From Oscillospiraceae bacterium (lineage in GTDB: Bacteria; Bacillota_A; Clostridia; Oscillospirales; CAG-272): a stretch of DNA of 16,039 nucleotides. Numbering within the stretch: the stretch's first letter is position 1; the number at the start of each line of letters is the position of its first letter. The DNA is taken from NCBI GenBank assembly GCA_015064425.1, contig SVSF01000035.1, forward strand, positions 1 to 16,039, given 5' to 3'. Both the position numbers and the translations under genes were made by a program. A model generated the notes under the pieces. It was not told the DNA's origin. It saw only the letters and a list, made by a program, of their open reading frames with translations, and did no database searches. Positions 5,652-13,839 of this stretch are shown piece by piece.

Positions 5652-6287
5652 CTACTGTCCGACTTTTTCGGTCTCATATTCCGCGCTTCCCGGAAGTTCT
5701 TCGGAAATATCGTAATCGAAGCGTGCGCTTCTGCTGTTGACTATCATAAGTGAATCGTAGTGGATCTCATCACCATTTCCCGTATAGTCTATGGCAAGTC
5801 CCGCATTAACGAAATTCTCGGCATCTATATCCACGCCGTCAAACACAAGCCTTTCGTAATTGTAGAAGAGCTTTTCCGACTCTGCCTTCACGTAGGAATC
5901 CAAAGTCATAACACCGTCCGTAGTCGTAACGGCAAGACTGTATTTAAAGGGATCGTTTCCTTCTGCACTTCCGAATTTCTTCTCAATTGCTTCAAGCTTG
6001 GAGTCACGATATCTTACGGTAAATTCAAGCTGATCGGTGTTTTTGAGATATCTTACTTCAACAATAGACAAGCTTCCGTCTTCAGACATATGCTCAGCCG
6101 CATCAAACCAATATACTTTAAAGTTATCCGGGTCTTTCGCATATTCTTCTGCGGCTTCCTTTGTCCAGATTATATCCTTTGCCGCCCCTTCGTTGTCAAG
6201 GAAAAACATCCTTAAAAACAGCATGGCAAAGATAGATAAGAACGCAACTGCAAACAGTATCTTAAACGTAAGCTTTACATATTTCAT
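5652..6287 (-). CDS. Membrane-anchored hypothetical protein
   Basis: The product is 211 aa. ATG 6287 follows AAAGGAA about 10 nt upstream and a good promoter. Residues about 5-29 form one hydrophobic helix (LTFKILFAVAFLSIFAMLFLRMFFL) preceded by MKYVK, so the rest should lie outside the cell. The outer part is acidic and beta-rich (SIVEVRYLKNTDQLEFTVRYRDSKLEAIEK, FKYSLAVTTTDGVMTLDSYV). It has no cysteines and no motif I recognise. Domains like this often mediate protein or wall contacts, but no function can be named. It heads a minus-strand unit with the cysteine-rich 231-aa gene. Confidence 0.75.
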   Translation of the reverse strand: MKYVKLTFKILFAVAFLSIFAMLFLRMFFLDNEGAAKDIIWTKEAAEEYAKDPDNFKVYWFDAAEHMSEDGSLSIVEVRYLKNTDQLEFTVRYRDSKLEAIEKKFGSAEGNDPFKYSLAVTTTDGVMTLDSYVKAESEKLFYNYERLVFDGVDIDAENFVNAGLAIDYTGNGDEIHYDSLMIVNSRSARFDYDISEELPGSAEYETEKVGQ

Positions 6288-6343
6288 CGTTTATGGAATT
6301 CCTTTCGTTATTTACGGGATAGATCCCACCTCGGAATACTTCG

Positions 6344-6372
6344 AGTATATCACATATCGTGGTTTTATTCAA
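6344..6372 (-). promoter_or_regulatory. Sigma-A promoter of the membrane-anchored protein gene
   Basis: On the minus strand TTGAAT (6372-6367), a 17-nt spacer and TATACT (6349-6344), with an extended -10 TGA directly before it. The start codon is about 55 nt downstream at 6287. It is divergent from trpS. Confidence 0.72.
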
Positions 6373-6469
6373 GCGAGATTTCTTATACAATCGTATACTT
6401 TTTTCAATAATTATAATTTTACTTATACAAGGTATTTATACCCCTATTTGTTTTAATGGAGAAACTGTT

Positions 6470-7483
6470 ATGGAAAACGAAAAGAGAAAAATTATTTTTT
6501 CGGGCGTACAGCCCAGCGGCAACCCTACCATAGGAAATTATCTCGGTGCCATAAAAAATTGGAGTGAGTTTCAGGAAAAATACGACTGCCTTTACTGCGT
6601 AGTTGACGAACACGCCATAACCGTACGTCAGAATCCCGCGGAGCTGAGACGACGCACCTATGAAACTCTTGCAATATATATAGCTGCGGGACTTGACCCC
6701 GAAAAGAATACCCTTTTCGTTCAGAGCCACGTCCCCGCACACGCTGAACTTGCTTGGATACTTAACTGCTATACTATGTTCGGAGAACTCTCCAGAATGA
6801 CTCAGTTCAAGGACAAAAGTTCAAAGCATGCCGACAACGTAAACGCAGGTCTTTTCACATATCCCACACTTATGGCAGCAGACATTCTTCTCTATCAGAC
6901 GGATCTGGTCCCCGTAGGTGTTGACCAGAAGCAGCACATTGAGCTTGCGCGTAATATAGCCGAGCGCTTCAACGGCATATACAGCGATACCTTTGTAGTG
7001 CCCGAGGGATTTATTCCCAAGACGGGCACAAAGATCATGTCGCTTGCTGAGCCCACCCGTAAAATGAGCAAATCGGATGAAAACGCAAATGCATCCGTTT
7101 ATATTCTTGACTCCCGTGACGATATCATAAGAAAATTCAAGCGTGCCGTCACAGACTCTGACACACAGATCCGCTACGCTGAAGGCAAAGACGGAATAAA
7201 CAACCTTATGTCTATCTACTCCTGCTTCAGTAAAAAAAGCTTTGAGCAGATCGAAGCTGAGTTCGCGGGAAAGGGTTACGGTGAATTTAAACTTGCAGTA
7301 GGTGAGACCGTCGCCGACGGACTTGCTCCCTTGCAGAAGAAGTACGCCGAGCTTGTATCAGACAAGCCTTATCTCGAATCCGTAATGAGGCAGGGCGCCG
7401 AAAGAGCCAACCGTATGGCAAGAAAGACTCTTTCAAAGGTACAGAGAAAAGTGGGATTCGTACCCTTCCCCTACGAAAAATAA
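6470..7483 (+). CDS. trpS: Tryptophanyl-tRNA synthetase
   Basis: The product is 337 aa, the usual TrpRS length, and charges tRNA-Trp with tryptophan in the cytoplasm. ATG 6470 is chosen over the upstream frame because GGAGA lies at 6458-6462 and the TrpRS N-terminus (KRKIIFSGVQPSGNPTIGNYLGAI) begins right after it. The class-I signatures are the HIGH-like TIGN (20-23) and KMSKS (198-202, RKMSKSDEN). The segment DLVPVGVDQKQHIELARNIAERFN is typical of the family. The leader is only about 50-100 nt and has no room for a T-box. tagO follows after 57 nt, so co-transcription is likely. Confidence 0.97.
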   Translation: MENEKRKIIFSGVQPSGNPTIGNYLGAIKNWSEFQEKYDCLYCVVDEHAITVRQNPAELRRRTYETLAIYIAAGLDPEKNTLFVQSHVPAHAELAWILNCYTMFGELSRMTQFKDKSSKHADNVNAGLFTYPTLMAADILLYQTDLVPVGVDQKQHIELARNIAERFNGIYSDTFVVPEGFIPKTGTKIMSLAEPTRKMSKSDENANASVYILDSRDDIIRKFKRAVTDSDTQIRYAEGKDGINNLMSIYSCFSKKSFEQIEAEFAGKGYGEFKLAVGETVADGLAPLQKKYAELVSDKPYLESVMRQGAERANRMARKTLSKVQRKVGFVPFPYEK

Positions 7484-7500
7484 AGAGACTTCAGTCTCTT
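7483..7500 (+). other. Small perfect hairpin between trpS and the tagO-like gene
   Basis: AAGAGACT (7483-7490) and AGTCTCTT (7493-7500) form an 8-bp arm pair around 2 nt, starting in the trpS stop codon. There is no T-tract, so it is not a full terminator. It may mark mRNA processing or slow the polymerase. Confidence 0.35.
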
Positions 7501-7540
7501 TGACGGGACGGTATGTACGCCGTTTAAAAAGGAGATATAA

Positions 7541-8638
7541 ATGGGAATCTTATCTGCAGATCAAAAAATCATATACGGGTTCGCAGCTATGTTATTTGCC
7601 GCGCTCGTAGCATTCGTTCTCACTCCCGTAGTGAGAGTAATTGCATTCAAAATAGGTGCTATCGACGTTCCCAAGGACGAAAGAAGAATGCACAAAAAGC
7701 CTATTCCGCGTCTTGGCGGTCTTGCTATATTCTGCGCATTTTTCATAACAACGCTCACATTCTGTGAATATTCGCCATCCATGCTGGTAATGTGGCTTGG
7801 CGGTCTTATTATAGTGCTGACAGGGGTTCTTGACGATATATACAGCATTCACCCTTTGGTAAAACTTCTTGCTCAGGTAGCCGTAGCTTTCCTTGCGGTA
7901 TCTCAAGGCACCGTTATAGAATTCATAAACGTATTCGGTCATTATGTGGTATTCGGATATCTTTCCATACCCATAACCGTTATCTGGATAGTCGGTCTTA
8001 CCAATGCAATAAACATAATAGACGGACTCGATGGACTTGCGTGCGGAGTATCCGCTATTTGTTCCATATCCCTTTTGCTCGTGTCTCTTGTAGCTGCCGA
8101 TCCCGCTTCGGCACTCATCACTGCCATATTGGCGGGCTGCTGCATCGGCTTTTTACCCTTTAACGTAAACCCCGCCAAGATCTTTATGGGTGACACAGGT
8201 GCTCTTTTCCTGGGATATGTTCTTTCGGTAATATCCATCAACGGACTTTTCAAATTCAATGCGGTAGTTTCTTTTATCATTCCCATATCAATATTTGCGC
8301 TGCCTCTTTTCGATACAGCCTTTGCTTTTATCCGCAGGATAGTGCATAAAAAGAGCCCCTTTTCCGCTGACAAGGGACATATACACCACCGCCTTATACA
8401 AATGGGCTTCAATCAGAAGCAGACCGTCTGCATCCTCTATTCCATCTGCGGAATATTGGGTATATCCGCCGTAATGATAGCGGTGGGCAGATTCATTGCG
8501 GCAGCAGCAATAATCGTCGTAGGCTTCGGAGTTTTTGCTTTGAACTACGTTATAATAAAGCATCCCGGTATGAGAGATCTTCTGGGAATCGAGCTTAAAG
8601 AGCCCGAATCTGATGAAAACAAAAAAGGCAAAGAATAA
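7541..8638 (+). CDS. tagO: Undecaprenyl-phosphate GlcNAc-1-phosphate transferase (TagO/WecA type)
   Basis: The product is 365 aa from ATG 7541, with AAAGGAGATATAA before it. It is a polytopic membrane enzyme of the MraY/WecA superfamily that moves a sugar-1-phosphate from a UDP-sugar onto undecaprenyl phosphate, the first step of wall teichoic acid or surface-polysaccharide synthesis. Visible landmarks are IDVPKDERRMHKKPIPRLGG (41-60), the metal-binding Asp pair LDD (98-99), NAINIIDGLDGL (155-166), FMGDTGALFLG with Asp218, and HIHHRL (280-285). The HIHHRL motif and the ERRMH segment favour TagO/WecA over MraY. A LolA-like gene follows after 15 nt. The exact polymer cannot be read from this window. 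Confidence 0.92.
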   Translation: MGILSADQKIIYGFAAMLFAALVAFVLTPVVRVIAFKIGAIDVPKDERRMHKKPIPRLGGLAIFCAFFITTLTFCEYSPSMLVMWLGGLIIVLTGVLDDIYSIHPLVKLLAQVAVAFLAVSQGTVIEFINVFGHYVVFGYLSIPITVIWIVGLTNAINIIDGLDGLACGVSAICSISLLLVSLVAADPASALITAILAGCCIGFLPFNVNPAKIFMGDTGALFLGYVLSVISINGLFKFNAVVSFIIPISIFALPLFDTAFAFIRRIVHKKSPFSADKGHIHHRLIQMGFNQKQTVCILYSICGILGISAVMIAVGRFIAAAAIIVVGFGVFALNYVIIKHPGMRDLLGIELKEPESDENKKGKE

Positions 8639-8653
8639 AAAGGAGGAGTATAA

Positions 8654-9478
8654 GTGAAAAAAACAAAAAAAGAGCGCATCTTCTCTGCTTTGTCACTTGC
8701 CTCCATTGTACTTCTTTTTGTCCTTCTTCTGTCTTTACTCGTCTTTGCCATGTATAAAATAGGTGCTCTTCCTCTGCCCGATGCGGTCATCGCTTTCTTC
8801 GGCCTTGACAAAGGGGAGTACGACAAGGATCTTCCCGGTGACGACGGACAGATATACGAGTCTCTTTTGAGCGACCTTGAAAATGAAAAGCTTGAGGTCA
8901 TTGAATACGACGTATCCGCTCTTGACGCAAAAAAAATACTGACGGAAAGCTCCGCTGTGTCCGTATATACCGCGAAGATCACGGTAACGCTTAGCTCAGA
9001 CGGCGAAAGCAAGGTTATGAATCTGGACATATGGAAGGACGGAGAAAAGTACCGTATTGAAACAAAGGAAGGAACCACTCCTGTACAAACCCTCGTCTGC
9101 GACGGAGAAAGGGTACTTATCCGCGACCACGTCACTTTTCAGACGGTTCAGGAACAGGTTTATGAAAGCTCCGATATTTTTTCCTTTGAAAGCGAAGCCA
9201 TGATACCCTCCCTCGCAAATGTTTTCGAAAACGACTCTCTTTCGGATCTGTCTGTATCCCTTCTTCGCTCGGATAAAGAAACCGTGTATTTTATCGAGTA
9301 CAAGGTAACTGAGTTGGGATATATCGAAAAGCTTTACGTATCTCTTGATCTCGGTCTCATCATTCGCGCAGAAAGCCTTTCCGCAAAGGAAATGTTTTAC
9401 AAGCTAGATACCGTGTCTCTGAAAAAAGGCATAACGGATACCGAAATGGACGCAGATGAACTTTTTTCAACAAAATAA
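8654..9478 (+). CDS. Membrane-anchored LolA-like hypothetical protein
   Basis: The product is 274 aa. It starts at GTG 8654, with AGGAGGAG (8641-8648) just upstream. Lysines at the N-terminus precede a hydrophobic helix at about residues 12-34 (LSLASIVLLFVLLLSLLVFAMYK), so the protein is anchored with its C-terminus outside. From about residue 95 repeating beta strands (YTAKITVTLSSDGESKVMNLDIWKDGEKYRIETKEG, TLVCDGERVLIRD, ETVYFIEYKV, LGLIIRAESLSA) resemble the LolA/LppX half-barrel, which binds lipids in other proteins. This is a fold impression, not a proven match. Its place directly behind the tagO-like gene and before a terminator suggests a role in the envelope. Confidence 0.75.
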   Translation: MKKTKKERIFSALSLASIVLLFVLLLSLLVFAMYKIGALPLPDAVIAFFGLDKGEYDKDLPGDDGQIYESLLSDLENEKLEVIEYDVSALDAKKILTESSAVSVYTAKITVTLSSDGESKVMNLDIWKDGEKYRIETKEGTTPVQTLVCDGERVLIRDHVTFQTVQEQVYESSDIFSFESEAMIPSLANVFENDSLSDLSVSLLRSDKETVYFIEYKVTELGYIEKLYVSLDLGLIIRAESLSAKEMFYKLDTVSLKKGITDTEMDADELFSTK

Positions 9479-9482
9479 AATA

Positions 9483-9527
9483 AGCGTGCTGCAAAGCCTT
9501 TACGGTAAACTGCAGCACGCTGTTTTT
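9483..9527. terminator. Terminator between convergent units
   Basis: AGCGTGCTGCA (9483-9493) pairs perfectly with TGCAGCACGCT (9511-9521) around a 17-nt loop, followed by GTTTTT on the plus strand. On the minus strand the tail is also T-rich (TATTTTATTTT), so it probably ends both units. It overlaps the last bases of the methyltransferase gene. Confidence 0.88.
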
Positions 9528-10080
9528 ATCTTTTTTCTATCAATATAAAGAAGGGGGAGGTAGGGGAGTTAAGTATCCTGAATTTTGATACACAGTACAC
9601 CTTTCTGTCATATTCCGCAAGCATTTCTGTAAGCATCTCGCCTTCAAGAGCGCCCTCCTCGTGACCGGGATAAACGGCAATAAGGATTATTCCGTCATCA
9701 TCAAGCAATTCTATTGCAGCGCATACCGCTTTCTTTGTGCTTTCCCTCTTTGTCGTAACGGATTTATTTCCTGCTCCAGGAAGATATCCTAGGTTAAACA
9801 TTCCCGCACAGATCTTCTCATTTACGTACTCTTTTACATTGGCATGGGAATCGTGTATAAGTGTGTAATTTTTCGGACATGCACTCTCTTCCAAAAGCTT
9901 CCCGGTATTAATAAGAGCCTGTTCCTGTATATCAAAGGCATAGACCTTCCCCTCTTCACCTACGGCTTTTGACAGATACTCCGTATCATGTCCGTTGCCC
10001 ATAGTAAAGTCAACAGCAACTCCTCCCTTTTTTATATGAGCTTCAATAAAGCTTTTTTCAAGACTTAAAAGATCAACCAT
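9526..10080 (-). CDS. mnmM: tRNA mnm5s2U-type methyltransferase (YtqB/MnmM family)
   Basis: The product is 184 aa from ATG 10080, with AAGGAG 5 nt upstream; the longer frame to 10116 would overlap the DUF554 stop. It is a small SAM-dependent methyltransferase of the family once labelled rRNA_methylase. The SAM loop is VDFTMGNGHDTEYLS (23-37), followed by the acidic strand end VYAFDIQ and the family block FNLGYLPGAGNKSVTT (95-110). B. subtilis YtqB, renamed MnmM, methylates the wobble uridine modification of tRNAs to give mnm5s2U. The same reaction is inferred here from motif similarity. It lies 13 nt after the DUF554 gene and is probably co-transcribed. Confidence 0.85.
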   Translation of the reverse strand: MVDLLSLEKSFIEAHIKKGGVAVDFTMGNGHDTEYLSKAVGEEGKVYAFDIQEQALINTGKLLEESACPKNYTLIHDSHANVKEYVNEKICAGMFNLGYLPGAGNKSVTTKRESTKKAVCAAIELLDDDGIILIAVYPGHEEGALEGEMLTEMLAEYDRKVYCVSKFRILNSPTSPFFILIEKR

Positions 10081-10093
10081 TTTTTCTCCTTTT

Positions 10094-10792
10094 TTATATG
10101 GGAAGGTATCGGGCAAGAAAGCATATTATCGGTACGAAAATAATTGCGGGCAGCATATCAGCCACTTTTATTTTCTTTATTCCCAGCATATTGAAGCCCA
10201 GACACATGATCATAAGGCTTCCCGCACAGCTTATCTCCGCAATAAGAGCTGCATCCGTAAGATATGGCTGAAGTACTCCCGCAAGCAGCACAAGCGCTCC
10301 TTGATACAGAAATACGCTCACTGCGGAAAACATCACTCCTATACCGAGGGTGCCTGTCAGCATACAAGCGGAGATAAGGTCAATAATGGATTTGGTGTAT
10401 ATTATACTGTGGTCTCCGGAAATACCGGATTCAAGAGAGCCGACTATTGCCATAGCGCCTACGCAGAAGAGCAAGCTTCCCGTTACAAAGCCTTCGGCAA
10501 TATTTGATTTACTCTCTCCTCGCTTAAATTTATTTTCCAAAAATTCACCGAGTCTCTGAAGTCTTCCGTCTATATTCAGAAGCGTGCCCAAAGCCGTTCC
10601 GAGAGCCATAGCTATTATAAGCACTACGGTCTTGCTTCCTTCAAGGGTTCCGTCTATTCCGATATAGAGAACGCAAAGCCCCATAGCGGTCATTATTGCC
10701 GTTGTAAATCTTTCGGGTATCCCCCGTTTAAACAAAAGTCCAAGCAGGGATCCCACTGCCACTGCGGCAAAATTCACCAAAACGCCAAGCAT
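10094..10792 (-). CDS. DUF554 family membrane protein (YdfK/YqgA-like)
   Basis: The product is 232 aa from ATG 10792. The longer frame to 10888 begins upstream of the likely promoter, so it is rejected; a weak AAAAGG precedes the ATG. About six or seven hydrophobic segments span the protein. Family landmarks are the start MLGVLVNFAAVAVGSLLGLLFKRGIPE, the repeat AMALGTALGTLLNIDGRL, the central FVTGSLLFCVGAMAIVGSLESG and the end GIKKIKVADMLPAIIFVP. Members are conserved bacterial inner-membrane proteins with no firmly established role. It is followed by the mnmM-like gene on the same strand. Confidence 0.88.
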   Translation of the reverse strand: MLGVLVNFAAVAVGSLLGLLFKRGIPERFTTAIMTAMGLCVLYIGIDGTLEGSKTVVLIIAMALGTALGTLLNIDGRLQRLGEFLENKFKRGESKSNIAEGFVTGSLLFCVGAMAIVGSLESGISGDHSIIYTKSIIDLISACMLTGTLGIGVMFSAVSVFLYQGALVLLAGVLQPYLTDAALIAEISCAGSLMIMCLGFNMLGIKKIKVADMLPAIIFVPIICFLARYLPI

Positions 10793-10834
10793 TTTCACAC
10801 AACCTTTTTCCGAAAAATAATTCTGCAGGACTTT

Positions 10835-10863
10835 ATTGTACCACTTTGCCTCCCAAAAGTAAA
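10835..10863 (-). promoter_or_regulatory. Candidate promoter of the DUF554-mnmM unit
   Basis: On the minus strand TTTACT (10863-10858), a 17-nt spacer and TACAAT (10840-10835), with an extended -10 TGG. It lies about 43 nt before ATG 10792. Confidence 0.6.
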
Positions 10864-10922
10864 GACAGGCCTTGAAAATATCCTGCATTTATTAAATAAA
10901 GGCAGGTGTTTACAAATTATTA

Positions 10923-10951
10923 TTTATTTTTCTTTAAATCTTTGATATAAT
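10923..10951 (+). promoter_or_regulatory. Candidate promoter of the yqhQ-prmC-ddl-murI operon
   Basis: TATAAT (10946-10951) is preceded by an extended -10 TGA (10943-10945). The -35 position 17 nt upstream reads TTTATT, which is weak. The surroundings are strongly AT-rich, and a leader of about 70 nt would precede ATG 11027. Confidence 0.55.
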
Positions 10952-11026
10952 GAAAAGAAGATAATAAAATTGATCTCTGCGCCGGGCTTTCCTTTCGCAG
11001 ATACCTCAACCAAACAGGAGAAAAAT

Positions 11027-12052
11027 ATGTCAGATAAAAAAAATTGCAATGAGCTTCTTTGCAACAGAAAGAATTCCGTAGGCGGTCAGGCCGTTCTTGA
11101 AGGAATCATGATGAAAAGCAAGGATAAATACTCTATCGCCGTAAGAAAGGATGACGGTTCCATATCCGTTTCGGACCACGAATTCCGTTCCGTCAGAAAA
11201 AGGCTTAAATTTCTTAACATACCTATTCTCAGAGGAGCAGTAAACTTTATTGAGACTATGATGCTTAGCTATAAGACCCTTGCCATCTCCGCAGATGCCC
11301 TTGGTATTGCCGAGGAAGAAGAGAGCAAGTTCGAAAAATGGCTTAAGAAGAAATTCGGAAAAAGCATCGTAGACTTTGTTATGGTGATCAGCGGTGTTCT
11401 CGGTGTTGCCCTTGCTCTGGGCCTCTTCGTTTTCCTTCCTATTCTCGCGACAAGAGGCATTGAGTACCTTGCGGGAGGAGAGCTCGGTCTGTTTAAAAAC
11501 CTTATCGAAGGTTGCATAAAGATACTCATCTTCATACTCTATATATGGGGCGTTTCCTTTATGAAGGATATACGGCGCACCTTTGAGTACCACGGAGCGG
11601 AGCACAAATCCATATTCTGTTATGAGTCAGGCGATGAACTTACGGTAGAAAACGTAAAGAAGTATAAAAGATTCCACCCCAGATGCGGAACCAGTTTTAT
11701 TTTCGTCGTACTTATAATAAGTATCCTTGTATACTCTCTTCCTTTCGTTACCTGGGACAATATGCTTCTCAGAAGCCTTACAAAAATACTCCTGCTCCCC
11801 ATCGTTGTAGGAACAAGTTACGAATTCATTATGTGGGCAGGAAAGCATGACAACAACATTATTGCGAAAATACTTTCCGCTCCCGGTCTGTTTATGCAGC
11901 GTATAACCACAAAGGAGCCCGATGACGGGCAGATAGAGGTGGCTATCGTAGCTTTAAAGCGCTCACTTCCCGAGGTATTTGGAAATGAATCGGAAGCAGA
12001 GGCAGAAGTTGTCCTTACAAAAGAAGAGAACGGCGATGGCACAGATAAGTGA
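11027..12052 (+). CDS. yqhQ: DUF1385 family membrane protein (YqhQ)
   Basis: The product is 341 aa from ATG 11027, with AGGAG at 11016-11020; the frame open from 10970 has no ribosome site. The family start motif is SVGGQAVLEGIMMKSKDKYSIAVR. About four membrane helices follow in the middle and C-terminal half. The conserved EYHGAEHKSIFCYESG and FHPRCGTSFIFVV blocks carry His, Glu and Cys residues that could bind a metal. The molecular function of DUF1385 proteins is not established. The 3' end overlaps prmC by 17 nt, the common Clostridia/Bacilli arrangement next to release-factor methylation genes. Confidence 0.93.
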   Translation: MSDKKNCNELLCNRKNSVGGQAVLEGIMMKSKDKYSIAVRKDDGSISVSDHEFRSVRKRLKFLNIPILRGAVNFIETMMLSYKTLAISADALGIAEEEESKFEKWLKKKFGKSIVDFVMVISGVLGVALALGLFVFLPILATRGIEYLAGGELGLFKNLIEGCIKILIFILYIWGVSFMKDIRRTFEYHGAEHKSIFCYESGDELTVENVKKYKRFHPRCGTSFIFVVLIISILVYSLPFVTWDNMLLRSLTKILLLPIVVGTSYEFIMWAGKHDNNIIAKILSAPGLFMQRITTKEPDDGQIEVAIVALKRSLPEVFGNESEAEAEVVLTKEENGDGTDK

Positions 12053-12749
12053 TTTTGATCTGAAGCTTATAAATGAATATTTTCCCACGGAGGAAGAAAG
12101 AGAGAAGGCTAAAGAACGCCTTTCGGCAAGAGAGCCTCTTGCGTATATCTTGGGAGAGTGGGGATTTTACGACCAGATATACAAGGTCAGTCCCGACTGC
12201 CTTATACCGCGTCCCGACACGGAACACGTAGTAGATAAGCTCATTGAGCTTTTGCCCCAAAAGGGACGTTTTCTGGATCTCTGTACAGGCTCGGGATGCA
12301 TTACCGTCTCTACTCTCGTTCACAGAACCGATGCATCCGCACTTGCCGTGGATATATCCGAGGGTGCCGTTTCCATCGCAAAGGAAAATGCAGAGAAATA
12401 TTCCGTATCTGACAGAGCGGTCTTCCTTTGCAAAGATGTAAAAGAAGATTTTCTCGAAGAAGAAAAGTTCGATATAATAGTATCAAATCCGCCTTACATT
12501 GCCAGCTCGGTAATCAATACTCTTGAACCCGAATTATTCTACGAACCCAGGATAGCTCTCGACGGCGGCGATGACGGGCTCGATTTTTACAGAACGATAA
12601 TATCAAAATACAAGAACCATCTAAAGATCGGCGGTCTTATGATATTCGAGATAGGCTATGATCAGGGAGATGCTCTCCGTGATCTCGGTGCCTCGACAAT
12701 ACACAAGGACTACGGAGGAAACGACAGGGTTGCCGTGCTCTCCTTTTGA
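12036..12749 (+). CDS. prmC: Release factor glutamine methyltransferase PrmC (short N-terminus)
   Basis: The enzyme N5-methylates the glutamine of the GGQ motif in release factors RF1 and RF2. The product is 237 aa, with landmarks REPLAYILGEWGF, LIPRPDTE (56-63), SAM loop LDLCTGSGCIT (80-90) and catalytic NPPY (151-154). It is shorter than the usual 270-290 aa: only about 55 residues precede LIPRPDTE, against roughly 100 in E. coli, so much of the N-terminal helical release-factor-docking domain is missing. Extending upstream to 11979 adds only residues that are yqhQ read in another frame, so the truncation looks real. It overlaps yqhQ by 17 nt, so translation is probably coupled; AAGAGAA is a weak ribosome site. 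ddl follows after 30 nt. Confidence 0.92.
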   Translation: MAQISDFDLKLINEYFPTEEEREKAKERLSAREPLAYILGEWGFYDQIYKVSPDCLIPRPDTEHVVDKLIELLPQKGRFLDLCTGSGCITVSTLVHRTDASALAVDISEGAVSIAKENAEKYSVSDRAVFLCKDVKEDFLEEEKFDIIVSNPPYIASSVINTLEPELFYEPRIALDGGDDGLDFYRTIISKYKNHLKIGGLMIFEIGYDQGDALRDLGASTIHKDYGGNDRVAVLSF

Positions 12750-12779
12750 CATTCTAACGAAAGGTAAAGGTCTTACACT

Positions 12780-13823
12780 ATGAAAATAGCTGTTCTTGCA
12801 GGAGGGCTCAGTCCCGAAAGAGACGTATCCCTGGTTTCGGGAAGCCTTATTGCAAATTCCCTTATGAGATCTGGACACAATGTATGTCTTATTGACATAT
12901 ACGAAGGTATAACCGAGGAGAAGGATCTCCCTTCCCTTTTTATCTCACGGGAAAGCGGTATAGAATTCTCTCACAGCATCGAAGCTTCCGAACCTGACAT
13001 TGAAGCTCTTAAGGCAAAAAACGGAAATCGCCGCGATCTTATCGGTCCCCGCGTTGTTGAGGCAGCACAGTATGCGGACATTGCTTTCCTTGCTCTTCAC
13101 GGAAGCATAGGGGAAAACGGTCAGCTTCAGGCTCTGCTTGATATTTACGGTGTAAAATACACAGGATCGTCATATATGTCCAGTGCGATAGCCATGGATA
13201 AAGCAATGACCAAAAAGCTTATTTCCGCAGAAGGCGTCGATACAGCAAAATGGATAATGTTCGATGCCGTAAAGGGCGACAAAAAGGAAATCGAAGAAAA
13301 GATAGGTTTTCCATGTGTCGTAAAGCCCTGCGGCTGCGGTTCCAGCGTGGGCGTTTCTATTGTCGAAAACGAAGAAGAGCTAGAAAGCGCCTTGAAATAC
13401 GCTGAGGAATACGAAAGCACCGTACTTATTGAGGAAAAGATAGTCGGACGCGAATTTTCCATAGGAGTTCTCGACGGAGAAGTTCTTCCCCCTATCGAAA
13501 TAATCGCGCTCAGTGGATTCTATGATTATAAAAACAAGTACCAAAGCGGGCTTACCAAAGAAATTTGCCCTCCCGATATAAGCGCAGAAGAGGATACACT
13601 TTTGAGAAGCAGTGCTATGAAGGTATTTAAGATACTTGAGCTTGGCGACTATTCGAGAATAGACTTTATCCTCACAAAGGATAAAAAGGCATATTGCCTT
13701 GAAGCAAACACCCTTCCCGGAATGACTCCTAACAGCCTGCTTCCTCAGGAAGCCAAGGCAGTGGGTATAGATTACGACAGCCTTTGTGAAAAAATAGCCT
13801 ATATGGCTTACAATAAGCATTAA
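12780..13823 (+). CDS. ddl: D-alanine--D-alanine ligase
   Basis: The 347-aa ATP-grasp enzyme joins two D-alanines in the cytoplasm for the peptidoglycan stem peptide. Visible family blocks are LAGGLSPERDVSLVSG with Glu13, LHGSIGENGQLQALLDIYGVKYTGSS, the ATP-grasp loop VVKPCGCGSSVGVSIV, the omega-loop YDYKNKYQSG and the metal-binding end LEANTLPGMTPNSLLPQEA. The tyrosine in YDYKNKY is the D-Ala-D-Ala type; VanA-like D-lactate ligases differ there, so no vancomycin-resistance role is suggested. It sits between prmC and murI, 16 nt before the latter, in one operon. Confidence 0.96.
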   Translation: MKIAVLAGGLSPERDVSLVSGSLIANSLMRSGHNVCLIDIYEGITEEKDLPSLFISRESGIEFSHSIEASEPDIEALKAKNGNRRDLIGPRVVEAAQYADIAFLALHGSIGENGQLQALLDIYGVKYTGSSYMSSAIAMDKAMTKKLISAEGVDTAKWIMFDAVKGDKKEIEEKIGFPCVVKPCGCGSSVGVSIVENEEELESALKYAEEYESTVLIEEKIVGREFSIGVLDGEVLPPIEIIALSGFYDYKNKYQSGLTKEICPPDISAEEDTLLRSSAMKVFKILELGDYSRIDFILTKDKKAYCLEANTLPGMTPNSLLPQEAKAVGIDYDSLCEKIAYMAYNKH

Positions 13824-13839
13824 GAGAGGAGCTCGAAAA

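Noticed and set aside
6373..6469. T-box riboswitch upstream of trpS
   Set aside because: There is too little space, and no T-box consensus or terminator/antiterminator pair is present; the leader is short and AT-rich.
10301..10559. Plus-strand open frames opposite the DUF554 gene
   Set aside because: They are shadows of a well-matched membrane protein gene with no ribosome sites of their own.
12780..13823. Vancomycin-resistance-type D-Ala-D-Lac ligase
   Set aside because: The omega-loop YDYKNKY has the tyrosine of D-Ala-D-Ala ligases, and there are no vanH/vanX neighbours.
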